A stretch of DNA of 64,000 bases from Streptomyces armeniacus (GCF_003355155.1 NZ_CP031320.1:668369-732368), one strand, 5' to 3'. Shown: positions 50,356-59,580, counted from the first letter of the stretch. The notes: generated from the letters alone by a model not told the origin. Translations and numbers: made by a program.

Positions 50356-52248
50356 ATGGCACGTGCGGTCGGCATCGACCTGGGTACGACGAACTCCGTC
50401 GTCAGTGTTCTCGAAGGCGGTGAGCCCACCGTCATCACCAACGCCGAGGGCGCCAGGACCACGCCGTCCGTCGTCGCCTTCGCCAAGAACGGCGAGGTGC
50501 TGGTCGGCGAGGTGGCCAAGCGCCAGGCGGTCACGAACGTGGACCGGACCGTCCGGTCGGTCAAGCGCCACATGGGCACCGACTGGAAGATCAACCTGGA
50601 CGGCAAGGACTTCAACCCGCAGCAGATGAGCGCCTTCGTGCTGCAGAAGCTGAAGCGGGACGCGGAGGCGTACCTGGGCGAGAAGGTGGCCGACGCGGTC
50701 ATCACGGTCCCGGCGTACTTCAACGACCACGAGCGGCAGGCCACCAAGGAGGCCGGCGAGATCGCGGGCCTCAACGTGCTGCGGATCGTCAACGAGCCGA
50801 CGGCCGCGGCCCTGGCGTACGGGCTGGAGAAGGAAGACCAGACCATCCTCGTCTTCGACCTGGGCGGTGGCACCTTCGACGTCTCGCTGCTGGAGATCGG
50901 CGACGGCGTCGTCGAGGTGAAGGCCACCAACGGTGACAACCAGCTCGGCGGTGACGACTGGGACCAGCGCGTCGTCGACCACCTGGTGAAGCAGTTCCAG
51001 TCCGGCCACGGCGTGGACCTGGGCAAGGACAAGATGGCGCTCCAGCGGCTGCGCGAGGCCGCGGAGAAGGCGAAGATCGAGCTGTCCAGCTCGACCGAGA
51101 CCGGCATCAACCTGCCGTACATCACCGCGTCCGCCGAGGGCCCGCTGCACCTGGACGAGAAGCTGACCCGGGCGCAGTTCCAGCAGCTGACGCAGGACCT
51201 GCTCGAGCGCTGCAAGACCCCCTTCCACAACGTGATCAAGGACGCCGGCATCCAGCTGTCCGAGATCGACCACGTGGTCCTGGTCGGCGGCTCGACCCGG
51301 ATGCCCGCGGTGGCCGAGCTGGTCAAGGAGCTGACCGCCGGCAAGGAAGCCAACAAGAGCGTGAACCCGGACGAGGTCGTCGCCATCGGCGCCTCGCTGC
51401 AGGCCGGCGTGCTCAAGGGCGAGGTCAAGGACGTCCTGCTGCTCGACGTCACCCCGCTGTCCCTCGGCATCGAGACCAAGGGCGGCATCATGACGAAGCT
51501 GATCGAGCGGAACACGACGATTCCGACGAAGCGCTCGGAGATCTTCACGACGGCGGAGGACAACCAGCCGTCGGTGCAGATCCAGGTGTACCAGGGCGAG
51601 CGCGAGATCGCGGCGTACAACAAGAAGCTCGGGATGTTCGAGCTGACCGGGCTGCCCCCGGCGCCGCGCGGCGTGCCGCAGATCGAGGTCACCTTCGACA
51701 TCGACGCGAACGGCATCATGCACGTCGCCGCGAAGGACCTCGGCACCGGCAAGGAGCAGAAGATGACCGTCACCGGCGGCTCCGCGCTGCCGAAGGACGA
51801 CATCGAGCGCATGATGCGGGACGCCGAGCAGTACGCCGACGAGGACTCCAAGCGCCGCGAGGCCGCGGAGACCCGCAACCAGGCGGAGCAGCTCGTCTAC
51901 ACGACGGAGAAGTTCCTCAAGGACAACGACGAGAAGGTCCCGGCGGACGTCAAGTCCGAGGTCGAGACCGCGCTGGCGGACCTCAAGGAGAAGCTCAAGG
52001 GCGGCGAGACCGCCGAGGGCGAGGACACCGCGGCGATCCGCGAGGCGTCCGAGAAGGTCGCCGCCACCAGCCAGAAGCTGGGCCAGGCGCTGTACGCCGA
52101 CGCCCAGGCCGCGCAGGCGGCCGGCGGCCCCGAGGGCGCGCAGGCCGGTGCCGGCGAGGCCGGTGCGGCCGGTGCCCCCGGCGCTGAAGAGGACGTCGTG
52201 GACGCCGAGATCGTGGACGACGACAAGCCGAAGGACGGTGCAGCGTGA
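50356..52248 (+). CDS. dnaK: Chaperone DnaK (Hsp70)
   Basis: A 630-aa Hsp70. The ATPase domain starts [20 protein letters not shown] and contains [19 protein letters not shown] and [17 protein letters not shown]; the substrate domain has [20 protein letters not shown]. The C-terminal tail is Ala/Gly-rich and ends in acidic [25 protein letters not shown] before ATG 50356 is a strong ribosome site; further in-frame codons upstream lie within the promoter. It is the first gene of the dnaK-grpE-dnaJ-hspR operon, repressed by HspR. Confidence 0.98.
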   Translation: MARAVGIDLGTTNSVVSVLEGGEPTVITNAEGARTTPSVVAFAKNGEVLVGEVAKRQAVTNVDRTVRSVKRHMGTDWKINLDGKDFNPQQMSAFVLQKLKRDAEAYLGEKVADAVITVPAYFNDHERQATKEAGEIAGLNVLRIVNEPTAAALAYGLEKEDQTILVFDLGGGTFDVSLLEIGDGVVEVKATNGDNQLGGDDWDQRVVDHLVKQFQSGHGVDLGKDKMALQRLREAAEKAKIELSSSTETGINLPYITASAEGPLHLDEKLTRAQFQQLTQDLLERCKTPFHNVIKDAGIQLSEIDHVVLVGGSTRMPAVAELVKELTAGKEANKSVNPDEVVAIGASLQAGVLKGEVKDVLLLDVTPLSLGIETKGGIMTKLIERNTTIPTKRSEIFTTAEDNQPSVQIQVYQGEREIAAYNKKLGMFELTGLPPAPRGVPQIEVTFDIDANGIMHVAAKDLGTGKEQKMTVTGGSALPKDDIERMMRDAEQYADEDSKRREAAETRNQAEQLVYTTEKFLKDNDEKVPADVKSEVETALADLKEKLKGGETAEGEDTAAIREASEKVAATSQKLGQALYADAQAAQAAGGPEGAQAGAGEAGAAGAPGAEEDVVDAEIVDDDKPKDGAA

Positions 52249-52973
52249 CGGAGGAGACTCCGGGCTTCCAGCAGGAGCCCGAGGTCCCCGCCGAGACCGC
52301 ACAGGAAGTGCCTGATGACGCGGCGGAGGCCGCCGGGACCGCCCCCTCCGGGGAGGCGGGACCGGCCGGTCCGCGGCAGGGATCGGACGGGGACGGCACG
52401 GAAGGCGGCCAGAACCGGCTCGCCGAGGACGTGGCGCTGACCGCTCAGCTGGACCAGACCCGCACCGCTCTGCACGAGCGCACGCAGGACCTCCAGCGGC
52501 TCCAGGCGGAGTTCCAGAACTACCGCCGCCGGGTCGAGCGGGACCGCGTCGCCGTCAAGGAGGTCGCCGTCGCGAACCTCCTTACGGAGCTGCTGCCCGT
52601 GCTCGACGACATCGGCCGCGCGCGTGACCACGGCGAACTGGTCGGCGGCTTCAAGTCGGTGGCCGAGTCGCTGGAGATGGTCGCGGCGAAGATGGGCCTC
52701 ATGCAGTTCGGCAAGGAGGGCGAGCCCTTCGACCCGATGGTGCACGAGGCGCTGATGCACTCGTACTCGCCGGATGTCACGGAGACGACGTGCGTGCAGA
52801 TCCTGCAGCCGGGGTATCGCATCGGCGAGCGGACGATCCGCCCCGCGCGGGTCGGCGTAGCGGAGCCCCAGCCGGGGGCGCAGCCCGCGCAGTCCGCCCA
52901 GTCCACGTCGCCTTCGGGCGACGAGGGGGAGCCGGTGGACGACGAGGACAGTGGTGACCCGGACGAGGGCTGA
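52245..52973 (+). CDS. grpE: Nucleotide exchange factor GrpE
   Basis: A 242-aa DnaK co-chaperone. GTG 52245 overlaps the dnaK stop (GTGA). After an acidic and Pro-rich 65-residue lead, the coiled-coil region [20 protein letters not shown] and the beta-domain [20 protein letters not shown] with [13 protein letters not shown] are typical. The C-terminal tail (about 205-242) is acidic and longer than usual. Confidence 0.95.
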   Translation: MTEETPGFQQEPEVPAETAQEVPDDAAEAAGTAPSGEAGPAGPRQGSDGDGTEGGQNRLAEDVALTAQLDQTRTALHERTQDLQRLQAEFQNYRRRVERDRVAVKEVAVANLLTELLPVLDDIGRARDHGELVGGFKSVAESLEMVAAKMGLMQFGKEGEPFDPMVHEALMHSYSPDVTETTCVQILQPGYRIGERTIRPARVGVAEPQPGAQPAQSAQSTSPSGDEGEPVDDEDSGDPDEG

Positions 52974-53026
52974 AACGCCGATCGGATGACCGACCAGATG
53001 GCTGAACGGGAGGAGGGACGTCGAGG

Positions 53027-54223
53027 ATGAGTACCAAGGACTTCATCGAGAAGGACTACTACAAGGTCCTCGGCGTCCCGAAGGACGCCACCGAGGCGGA
53101 GATCAAGAAGGCGTACCGGAAGCTCGCACGCGAGAACCACCCGGACGCCAACCGCGGCGACGCCAAGGCCGAGGAGCGTTTCAAGGACGCCTCCGAGGCG
53201 TACGACGTGCTGGGTGACACCAAGCGCCGCAAGGAGTACGACGAGGCGCGCACCCTCTTCGGGAACGGCGGCTACCGCCCCGGTCCCGGCGCGGGCGGCG
53301 GCGCCGGCACGTTCAACTTCGACCTGGGCGACCTGTTCGGCGGCACGCCGGGCGGGGGCGGCCCGGGCGGCGGGCCCGGCGCCGGCGGCTTCGGCGGCGG
53401 TCTCGGGGACGTCTTCGGCGGCCTGTTCAACCGCGGCGGCACCACGACCCGTACGCAGCCGCGCCGGGGCCAGGACATCGAGTCCGAGGTGACGCTCAGC
53501 TTCACCGAGGCCGTGGACGGGGCCACCGTCCCTCTCCGGATGTCCTCCTCGGCCGCCTGCAAGTCCTGCAACGGCACCGGGGACAAGAACGGCAGCCCGC
53601 GCGTGTGCCCCACATGTGTGGGCACCGGGCAGGTCAGCCGCGGCGGCGGTGGCGGCTTCTCCCTCACCGACCCGTGCGTGGACTGCAAGGGCCGCGGCCT
53701 GATCGCCCAGGACCCGTGCGACAACTGCAAGGGCAGCGGGCGCGCGACGAGTTCGCGCACCATGCAGGTCCGCATCCCGGCCGGCGTCTCGGACGGGCAG
53801 CGCATCCGGCTGCGCGGCAAGGGCGCGCCGGGGGAGCGCGGCGGCCCGGCGGGCGATCTGTACGTGGTCGTGCACGTCGACAAGCACCCGGTCTTCGGGC
53901 GGCGGGGCGACAACCTCACCATCACCGTGCCGGTCACCTTCGCGGAGGCCGCGCTCGGTGCGGAGATCAAGGTGCCCACGCTCGGCGGCCCCGCGGTCAC
54001 GCTGAAGCTGCCGCCGGGCACGCCCGCCGGCCGCACCATGCGGGCGCGCGGCAAGGGCGCGGTGCGCAAGGACGGGACACGCGGGGATCTGCTCGTCACC
54101 ATAGACGTCGCGGTGCCGAAGACTTTGAGCGACAAGGCACGGGACACCTTGGAGTCCTACCGGGACGCGACCGCGTCCGAGGACCCGAGAGCAGCGCTGT
54201 TCAAGGCCGCGAAGGGAGACTGA
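53027..54223 (+). CDS. dnaJ: Chaperone DnaJ
   Basis: A 398-aa J protein. The J domain has YRKLARENHPDANRGDAKAE with the HPD triad, followed by a Gly-rich region, four CxxCxGxG zinc repeats (CKSCNGTG, CPTCVGTG, CVDCKGRG, CDNCKGSG) and the C-terminal substrate domain. ATG 53027 has GGGAGGAGGGAC upstream. It is the third gene of the heat-shock operon, and hspR follows after one base. Confidence 0.97.
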   Translation: MSTKDFIEKDYYKVLGVPKDATEAEIKKAYRKLARENHPDANRGDAKAEERFKDASEAYDVLGDTKRRKEYDEARTLFGNGGYRPGPGAGGGAGTFNFDLGDLFGGTPGGGGPGGGPGAGGFGGGLGDVFGGLFNRGGTTTRTQPRRGQDIESEVTLSFTEAVDGATVPLRMSSSAACKSCNGTGDKNGSPRVCPTCVGTGQVSRGGGGGFSLTDPCVDCKGRGLIAQDPCDNCKGSGRATSSRTMQVRIPAGVSDGQRIRLRGKGAPGERGGPAGDLYVVVHVDKHPVFGRRGDNLTITVPVTFAEAALGAEIKVPTLGGPAVTLKLPPGTPAGRTMRARGKGAVRKDGTRGDLLVTIDVAVPKTLSDKARDTLESYRDATASEDPRAALFKAAKGD

Positions 54224-54224
54224 G

Positions 54225-54692
54225 ATGAACGGCCGAGGTGGGCGCAGCCAGCGCTTCGGAGGCACGCCGTACGAACTGACCGACGACTCTCCGGTCTACG
54301 TCATCTCGGTGGCCGCTCAACTCTCCGGACTCCACCCGCAGACGCTGCGCCAGTACGACCGCCTGGGCCTGGTCTCCCCGGACCGTACGGCCGGGCGCGG
54401 GCGGCGGTACTCGGCTCGTGACATCGAACTGCTCCGCCAGGTGCAGCAGTTGAGCCAGGACGAGGGCATCAACCTCGCCGGCATCAAGCGGATCATCGAG
54501 CTGGAGAACCAGGTGGCCGCGCTGCAGGCGCGGGCGGCCGAGCTCCAGCAGGCGCTGGAGAGCGCGGCCGTGACGATGCGCCGCCGCGAGGCGCAGGTGC
54601 ACGCGTCGTACCGGCGCGACCTGGTGCCGTACGAGGACGTGCAGCAGTCCAGCGCGCTGGTGGTGTGGCGGCCGAAGCCGCCGCGGGACTGA
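54225..54692 (+). CDS. hspR: Heat-shock repressor HspR
   Basis: A 155-aa MerR-type repressor. The HTH is VYVISVAAQLSGLHPQTLRQ and YDRLGLVSPDRTAGRGRRYS, followed by a coiled coil (LLRQVQQLSQDEGINLAGIK, IELENQVAALQARAAELQQA). Known HspR proteins bind HAIR sites, with DnaK as co-repressor; HAIR sites occur at 50262, 50314 and 62782 here. Start ATG 54225 lies one base after dnaJ. It is the last gene of the operon. Confidence 0.95.
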   Translation: MNGRGGRSQRFGGTPYELTDDSPVYVISVAAQLSGLHPQTLRQYDRLGLVSPDRTAGRGRRYSARDIELLRQVQQLSQDEGINLAGIKRIIELENQVAALQARAAELQQALESAAVTMRRREAQVHASYRRDLVPYEDVQQSSALVVWRPKPPRD

Positions 54693-54705
54693 GGCCGGTC
54701 CGGCA

Positions 54706-54773
54706 CCACCGTACGGAGGCCCGGTCGGCCACCGTACGGGCGCCGATCGGCCACCGTACGGAGGCCGATCCGG
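54706..54773. repeat. Three tandem 22-23-bp units after hspR
   Basis: Each unit begins CCACCGTACGG and ends with GGTCGG, GATCGG or GATCCGG (54706-54728, 54729-54750, 54751-54773). It separates hspR from the convergent DUF4190 gene. Confidence 0.75.
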
Positions 54774-54802
54774 CATTCGTACGGGCTTGGCCGAGCCGCC
54801 GG

Positions 54803-55120
54803 TCACCCCGTGAAGTGCCAGCTGACGGTGCCGTTCGCGGTGACGAGGGTGGCCAGCACGATCAGGTCGGCGGCACCCAGTACGAGTCCGGCGGTCGCAC
54901 GTCCGCGCCGCCCGGTGCCGCGGGCGAGCGCGAGCCCGCCGAGCACGAGGGCGCACGGCCCGAGCACCAGGTTGAAGACCAGCAGTCCGGCGAGGCCGAG
55001 CGCGAACGACGTGACGGCCATCCCGTCGGCGTCCTTGCGGGCGTCCTTGCGGGCGTCGCGGTCAGGGAGCCGTGTGCGCGGGCGGGTGTGCAGCGTGCCG
55101 GTGGTGCCCGTGGTGCTCAT
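54803..55120 (-). CDS. Small DUF4190-type membrane protein
   Basis: A 105-aa protein. A hydrophilic N-terminus of 32 residues is followed by two membrane helices, MAVTSFALGLAGLLVFNLVL and ATAGLVLGAADLIVLATLVT, with the G-P-C-A-L-V-L-G-G-L-A turn between, which is the DUF4190 pattern. ATG 55120 overlaps the preceding stop by 4 bp. Function unknown. Confidence 0.8.
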   Translation of the reverse strand: MSTTGTTGTLHTRPRTRLPDRDARKDARKDADGMAVTSFALGLAGLLVFNLVLGPCALVLGGLALARGTGRRGRATAGLVLGAADLIVLATLVTANGTVSWHFTG

Positions 55121-55284
55121 CGTGCCCCCTCCTCGATACGTGTACGGCGGCGCTCGCGGTACGCGAAGATCAGCAGCCAGCAGCCGAGCACCGCCCCCGC
55201 GGTGAGCGCCACGGCGGGCGGAAGGTGCGCGGCTGCGCCCACCAGTACGCCCAGCAGCAGGAATGCGGCCACGAGGAAGATCAT
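55117..55284 (-). CDS. Small membrane protein, 55 aa
   Basis: ATG 55284 with GAAGGACTAACG upstream gives MIFLVAAFLLLGVLVGAAAH, a second helix VALTAGAVLGCWLLIFAY and a basic tail. It is coupled by ATGA to the DUF4190 gene. It is transcribed away from the FabR-like TetR gene and could be a target of it. Not recognised. Confidence 0.7.
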   Translation of the reverse strand: MIFLVAAFLLLGVLVGAAAHLPPAVALTAGAVLGCWLLIFAYRERRRTRIEEGAR

Positions 55285-55322
55285 CGTTAGTCCTTCGGTT
55301 GAGGCCGGCAGTGGACAACTCG

Positions 55323-55350
55323 GTGAACAATTGGGGTGACAACTGTTCAC
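55323..55350. promoter_or_regulatory. Operator candidate, 11-bp inverted repeat
   Basis: GTGAACAATTG (55323-55333) and CAACTGTTCAC (55340-55350) are inverted with one mismatch around 6 bp. The GTGAAC half-site resembles FabR/DesT operator halves. Confidence 0.65.
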
Positions 55351-55384
55351 TGAGTCCAGTCTAGTGCTGGCTCCGCTGGCGGAA

Positions 55385-55398
55385 CGAGTGTTTACTCG
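55385..55398. promoter_or_regulatory. Second palindrome at the TetR start
   Basis: CGAGTGTTTACTCG has 5-bp arms around GTTT and ends 6 bp before ATG 55404, so binding would block expression of the regulator. Confidence 0.55.
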
Positions 55399-55403
55399 AT
55401 GAC

Positions 55404-56027
55404 ATGAGCCACATCCGTCAGGCGCAGAAGGAGAAGACCCGGCAGGCGCTGCTCGCCGCCGCTCTGCACCACCTCGAGGAGCAGAGCCTCAGCAGCATCG
55501 GCCTGCGCGAGATCACCCGTACCGTCGGCATCGCGCCCGCCGGCTTCTACCGGCACTTCCGCGACATGAGCGACCTGGGTGTGGCCCTCGTCGACGAGGC
55601 ACTTGGCGGCCTGCACGAGCTCGTACGGGAAACCCTTGCCACGGCAGACGGGCCCGAGCAACGGATCAGCCGTACGGTCGAGTTGATCACCAAGCACGTA
55701 CGCGCGCACTCGGCGCACATCCGCTTCGTCTCCCGGGAGCAGCACGGCGGCGTACGGGCCGTGCGTACGGCCATCGCCGCGCAACTCGGCCTGTTCGCGC
55801 AGGAGGTGGCCGACACGCTGCGCGACGAGCCCGACTCGGCGGGCTGGAGCGAGGGGGAAGTGCGGATGCTGGCGGAGCTGTACGTGGACCACATGGTGAC
55901 GACCGCCAGCGCGCTCCTGTCCGCGCTGGACGGTGAGGGGCGGGACGCGGAGGAAGTGGCGCGTACGGCGCGGCGCCAGCTGGAGCTGATCAACGTGGGG
56001 CACCGGCACTACCGGTCCGAGACGTGA
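55404..56027 (+). CDS. FabR/DesT-like TetR regulator
   Basis: A 207-aa protein. HTH is ALLAAALHHLEEQSLSSIGL and ITRTVGIAPAGFYRHFRDMS, followed by DLGVALVDEALGGLHELVRE and HIRFVSREQHGGVRAVRTAI, a pattern shared with FabR and DesT, regulators that sense unsaturated fatty acyl-CoA and control desaturases. No desaturase gene is adjacent; the nearby targets are two small membrane genes. ATG 55404 has no ribosome site, so a leaderless transcript is likely. Sensor specificity is inference. Confidence 0.85.
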   Translation: MSHIRQAQKEKTRQALLAAALHHLEEQSLSSIGLREITRTVGIAPAGFYRHFRDMSDLGVALVDEALGGLHELVRETLATADGPEQRISRTVELITKHVRAHSAHIRFVSREQHGGVRAVRTAIAAQLGLFAQEVADTLRDEPDSAGWSEGEVRMLAELYVDHMVTTASALLSALDGEGRDAEEVARTARRQLELINVGHRHYRSET

Positions 56028-56064
56028 CCGCGGGCCGGGCGTTGGTCAGGCGCCCGGCCCGCGG
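56028..56064. terminator. Bidirectional terminator, 14-bp perfect stem
   Basis: CCGCGGGCCGGGCG (56028-56041) and its exact complement (56051-56064) begin at the base after the TetR stop; the loop is 9 nt. Confidence 0.8.
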
Positions 56065-56089
56065 GGTCGATTGCCGCGCTGACTGGGCG

Positions 56090-56605
56090 TCAGTCGAGCG
56101 GCTTGACGTCCGAGATCCTGTGCGTGTCCAGGTCGGACTGCACGTGCAGCTTGGTGGCGTCCGAGCCGCCGTCCCACTTCAGCGTGACGATGGTCCAGGA
56201 GTGCCCCATGCCGCTGCCGTCGTACGCGGCTTCGGCCTCGACCGGCACGTTCTGCGAACGCGTCACGCCGTCCGCGGCGTTCTGCTGCTCCCACTCCGCG
56301 AGCTCGTTCTGGAAGGACTCGGTCAGGGCCGCCTTGCGGAGGGACTTCGCCTGCTCGGTGTCGCCCTCGCCCAGGGCGCTGATGTAGCCCTGGTAGAACT
56401 CCTCGACCTCGGTGACGACGCTCGGCGTGTCCTGCGCCGCAGCCTGCTGTGCGGTCTGCTTCGGGCCGGTCTGCTCCGTGCCGCCGGACGAGTCGCCTCC
56501 GGCCATCGCCGTACCGGCGACGCCCAGCGGGATGAGCACGGCAGCCACGGCCCCCGCCACGATGCTGTTGCGCTTGGTCCTGCGTGACCTGCGGTGGTGC
56601 GACAT
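56090..56605 (-). CDS. Secreted or anchored hypothetical protein
   Basis: A 171-aa protein. The N-terminus is highly basic (HHRRSRRTKRNSI) followed by VAGAVAAVLIPLGVAGTAMA, a signal peptide or anchor. The mature part has a Gln/Thr/Ala-rich spacer, then FYQGYISALGEGDTEQAKSL and a C-terminal SWTIVTLKWDGGSDATKLHV, which looks like a small NTF2-like or lipoprotein-type fold. I do not recognise it. Confidence 0.7.
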   Translation of the reverse strand: MSHHRRSRRTKRNSIVAGAVAAVLIPLGVAGTAMAGGDSSGGTEQTGPKQTAQQAAAQDTPSVVTEVEEFYQGYISALGEGDTEQAKSLRKAALTESFQNELAEWEQQNAADGVTRSQNVPVEAEAAYDGSGMGHSWTIVTLKWDGGSDATKLHVQSDLDTHRISDVKPLD

Positions 56606-56760
56606 TGCTCTCTTCTTTCCGTTCTTTCCGTTCGGTTGCTCTGTGCTTCGAGGGCCTCGGTCCCCCGGGTTCCCCCGGACCCTCTTGATCGGTTAGATGC
56701 GGGGCCTTCGCCGAGAGTTGTGCTGAACGATGTCCGGTTTCTGTAACTGCCCGTCGATGT

Positions 56761-56791
56761 CAGCAAGCTGCGACGCGGTTGCAGCAAGCTG
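56761..56791 (+). promoter_or_regulatory. 22-bp-spaced direct repeat, SARP-site candidate
   Basis: CAGCAAGCTG occurs exactly at 56761-56770 and 56782-56791, with a start-to-start distance of 21 bp, close to two helical turns. SARP proteins bind direct repeats of such spacing. It lies 155 bp upstream of the SARP gene. Confidence 0.5.
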
Positions 56792-56945
56792 ACCGGGGGC
56801 GGGGGTGCGTTGGGGCGGAGGCGGGTGGCATGGTCGTAAGCACAGGGTGACCGGTCGTCACGGACAGGAAGCGGCGCGGTGCGGCGCGGGCCGGGGCGTA
56901 CGAGCGCGCGGGTGAGTGCGCGGATGGAGTGAGGGGGTGACGGCA

Positions 56946-58979
56946 GTGCGGATTCAGCTGCTCGGGCCGTTGAGCATCACGGACGGACGCGAAGTCGCGG
57001 TGCTCAGACCGTCCAAGCCGACCATCCTGCTGGCTGCGCTGCTGCTCCACGCCAACTCGGTGGTGTCAGTGGACTGCCTGCTCCGCGCGGTCTGGGGCGC
57101 GAAGCAACCCACCACGGCCAAGGCCGCGTTGCAGACGTGCGTGCTGCGGCTGCGCAGACTCCTCGCCGCGCACGGCGTGTCCGGTGCGCCCGTCGAGGCG
57201 GTCCCCGGCGGGTACCGCATGAGAGCCTCCCCCCGCACGCTCGACCTGCTCGGCTTCCGGGAACGGGTGCGTACGGCGGGCGCGCTGGGGCTGGCTGCCG
57301 ACGGCGGCCCGGAGGCCGAGCTGTATGCGCTCAAGGACGCGCTGACTCTCTGGCAGGGCTCCCTGCTGGCCAACGTGCCCTCACCCGAGCTCCACCGCGA
57401 CGAGGTGCCCCGCCTCATCGAGGAGCGGCTGCGTGCCCTGGAACGCGCCTGCGAGCTGGAGTTGGCGCTCGGGCGCTGCGCCGACGCGCTGGCGGAGCTG
57501 TGGGGCGTGACGCGGATGTATCCGGGACACGAGCGATTCCGGCAGCAGCTCATCGAGGCGCTGTACCGCACGGGGCGGCAGACGGAGGCACTCGCCGAAT
57601 ACCGCCGTATCAAGCGGCACTTGTGCGACGAGCTCGGCGTCGATCCCTCCCCCGCGCTCCAGCGGCTGGAGCAGGCGATGCTCCGCGGCGAGGAGCTGGG
57701 CGGAGAAGGGCTGGGCGCGGCGGTGACGGCGACGGTGACCAGGCCGCCGGCCGTACGGCTCAGAGGGCTGCCACCGCGGGCACCGGCACGCGAGCCGGGC
57801 TGTGAGCCGTTGCGCGACGCGGGGTGCGAGGCGCTGCGTGAACCGGTGGTGCTGCGGCCGGCGGTGCGTGAGCGGGCGGCAGCGCACGAGCGTGCCGCGG
57901 TGTACGAGCGGGCGCCGGTGCATGAGCGTCCGCTCGAGGGGGCGTCGTGTGCCGTATCGGAGATAGAGGACGTGCCGTCGTTCACCGGACGGGCGGCCGA
58001 AGTGGACGCGCTGACCCTGCGGTTGGGGCAGGACGGAGCGGCGGACCGGTGCGCCGGGCAGGAGCCGGCACCCGTGCTGGTCTCCGGCGCTCCCGGGACC
58101 GGCAAGACCGCTCTCGCCCGGCGCGTCGCCCATCTCCTGCGCGGCGGCTACCCCGGAGGCGCCCTGCTGGTGCGCATGGTCCGCCCTGACGGGACGCCGC
58201 GCGGCTCGGAGGATGTCGCACGCGAACTCGCGGCCGTGCGCCGGAGACGCGGCAGCGGGCGGGCACTGCTGGTCTTCGACGATGTGGTGGAGGCGGAGCA
58301 GATACGCCCACTGCTGCCCGCCGCGCTGGTCGCCGACACGGCGCTGCCGTCGGAGCCGGGGTCCGACGCCGCGCTGATCACCAGCCGCAGAGGGCTCGCG
58401 GGGCTGGTGGTCACACACGGCGGCTGGGTGCACCGCCTCGGTACGCTCGACGACGAGGAGTCCCGGCAGCTGCTCCTCTCCGTACTGGGAGCGCAGCGCG
58501 TGGAGGCCGAACCGGAGGCTGCGGGACGGATCGTGGAGACGTGCGGCCGGCACCCGCTGGCCCTGCGCATAGCCGCCGCGCGGCTGCAGACCCGGCCAGG
58601 GCTGGGCCTGGCGGACGCTGCGGACTGGCTGGCGGCGGACCCGCTCTCCCGGCTCGCCCTCACCGACGACCCCGACCTGTCCGTACCCCGCGTGTTCGGC
58701 CTCGCGCTCGACCGGCTGGACCCGAGGATGGCGGAGGCGTTCCTGCGGGCGGCGGGAGTGCCGTCCGCAGGCCCGGCGGGGGTGTTCCGGGCCGAGGACG
58801 CGGCTGGTCGGCTGGACATGGCCGTCCCCGAGGCGGAACAGGTGCTGGATCAACTGGTCGACGCGGGACTGCTGGAGGACGGACCACCGGGGCCGTACCG
58901 CATGCACCCGCTGCTGCGCGCGTACGCCCGCTCGGTCGCGGACGGCACCCGTGCCGGACAGAGAGAGGGTGTGAACTGA
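56946..58979 (+). CDS. AfsR/SARP-family regulator with ATPase domain
   Basis: A 677-aa regulator. Residues 1-95 are an OmpR-like winged helix (MRIQLLGPLSITDGREVAVL, AALQTCVLRLRRLLAAHGVS), 96-245 the bacterial transcriptional activation domain (LIEERLRALERACELELALG, RQTEALAEYRRIKRHLCDEL), then a repetitive Arg/Glu/Ala linker (about 260-335) and an NB-ARC-type ATPase with Walker A SGAPGTGKT (381-388) and LLVFDDVVE. There is no C-terminal TPR domain, so it is shorter than AfsR. GTG 56946 has GAGGGGG 8 bp upstream. Likely a pathway activator; its target is not seen. Confidence 0.9.
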   Translation: MRIQLLGPLSITDGREVAVLRPSKPTILLAALLLHANSVVSVDCLLRAVWGAKQPTTAKAALQTCVLRLRRLLAAHGVSGAPVEAVPGGYRMRASPRTLDLLGFRERVRTAGALGLAADGGPEAELYALKDALTLWQGSLLANVPSPELHRDEVPRLIEERLRALERACELELALGRCADALAELWGVTRMYPGHERFRQQLIEALYRTGRQTEALAEYRRIKRHLCDELGVDPSPALQRLEQAMLRGEELGGEGLGAAVTATVTRPPAVRLRGLPPRAPAREPGCEPLRDAGCEALREPVVLRPAVRERAAAHERAAVYERAPVHERPLEGASCAVSEIEDVPSFTGRAAEVDALTLRLGQDGAADRCAGQEPAPVLVSGAPGTGKTALARRVAHLLRGGYPGGALLVRMVRPDGTPRGSEDVARELAAVRRRRGSGRALLVFDDVVEAEQIRPLLPAALVADTALPSEPGSDAALITSRRGLAGLVVTHGGWVHRLGTLDDEESRQLLLSVLGAQRVEAEPEAAGRIVETCGRHPLALRIAAARLQTRPGLGLADAADWLAADPLSRLALTDDPDLSVPRVFGLALDRLDPRMAEAFLRAAGVPSAGPAGVFRAEDAAGRLDMAVPEAEQVLDQLVDAGLLEDGPPGPYRMHPLLRAYARSVADGTRAGQREGVN

Positions 58980-59314
58980 TGCCCGCACCAGGCCCGCCGC
59001 CGAACGGCGCCCGTACGGACGGCGATGCCGGCCCGGCCCGCAAAGCGGGCGCCGGGGCCGGGGCCGTGGAGGTCGTCGTCGTACGGCAGGAGCCGTCGGC
59101 ACCCGGCGGCGAGACCACGGCGGTCCGGCTGCTGGGGCTGCTGCCCGCGGACTGGATCTGCGTGCCCGACGACGTGGGCACGGACCGGGTGCGGCTGCGG
59201 ATCGAGTACGGGCACGGTGGCCACGGCGTCGGAGACAGCGACGGCGTGCACGGCGCGCTGGCCGAGGTGCTCGCGGACACGGCACTGCGCGGCTGGTCAG
59301 CCGAGCCCTCCTGA
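58979..59314 (+). CDS. Small hypothetical protein coupled to the SARP gene
   Basis: A 111-aa protein starting at ATG 58979, which shares a base with the SARP stop (TGATG). A low-complexity N-terminus (about 35 aa) is followed by VEVVVVRQEPSAPGGETTAV, LLGLLPADWICVPDDVGTDR and a C-terminal helix LAEVLADTALRG. It contains a Trp/Cys pair and no membrane segment. Not recognised; coupling suggests a partner or effector-sensing role for the SARP protein. Confidence 0.65.
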   Translation: MPAPGPPPNGARTDGDAGPARKAGAGAGAVEVVVVRQEPSAPGGETTAVRLLGLLPADWICVPDDVGTDRVRLRIEYGHGGHGVGDSDGVHGALAEVLADTALRGWSAEPS

Positions 59315-59378
59315 GCACCCCGTCCAACCACCCACCTGGCCCTGCCACTTGCCCAAGCCCGTCCAGCCACTCACCCAA

Positions 59379-59540
59379 GCCCGTCCGGCGGTTGAGGACG
59401 GACCGGGGTGGCGGCCACGGCGCCGCGCGTGGCCCCTCAGCGGAGTGGCCACCGGCAGGTCCATCGTGGTCCGGGGCCGTCCTCAAACGCCGGACGGGCT
59501 GGATGGGTGGTCCGGGGCCGTCCTCAAGCGCCGGACGGGC
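59379..59540. repeat. Forward and two inverted copies of the dispersed hairpin repeat
   Basis: Forward copy at 59379-59401, inverted copies at 59477-59499 and 59518-59540; the latter two are part of a 41-bp tandem duplication (TGGTCCGGGGCCGTCCTCAA and on). It lies between convergent genes and may terminate both. Confidence 0.8.
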
Positions 59541-59580
59541 TGGATGGGGCGCAGGCACACGCCATGTGGCGCGGGCCAGG

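Noticed and set aside
54706..54773. CRISPR-like repeat array
   Set aside because: Units are contiguous without spacers and only three, so it is a simple tandem repeat.
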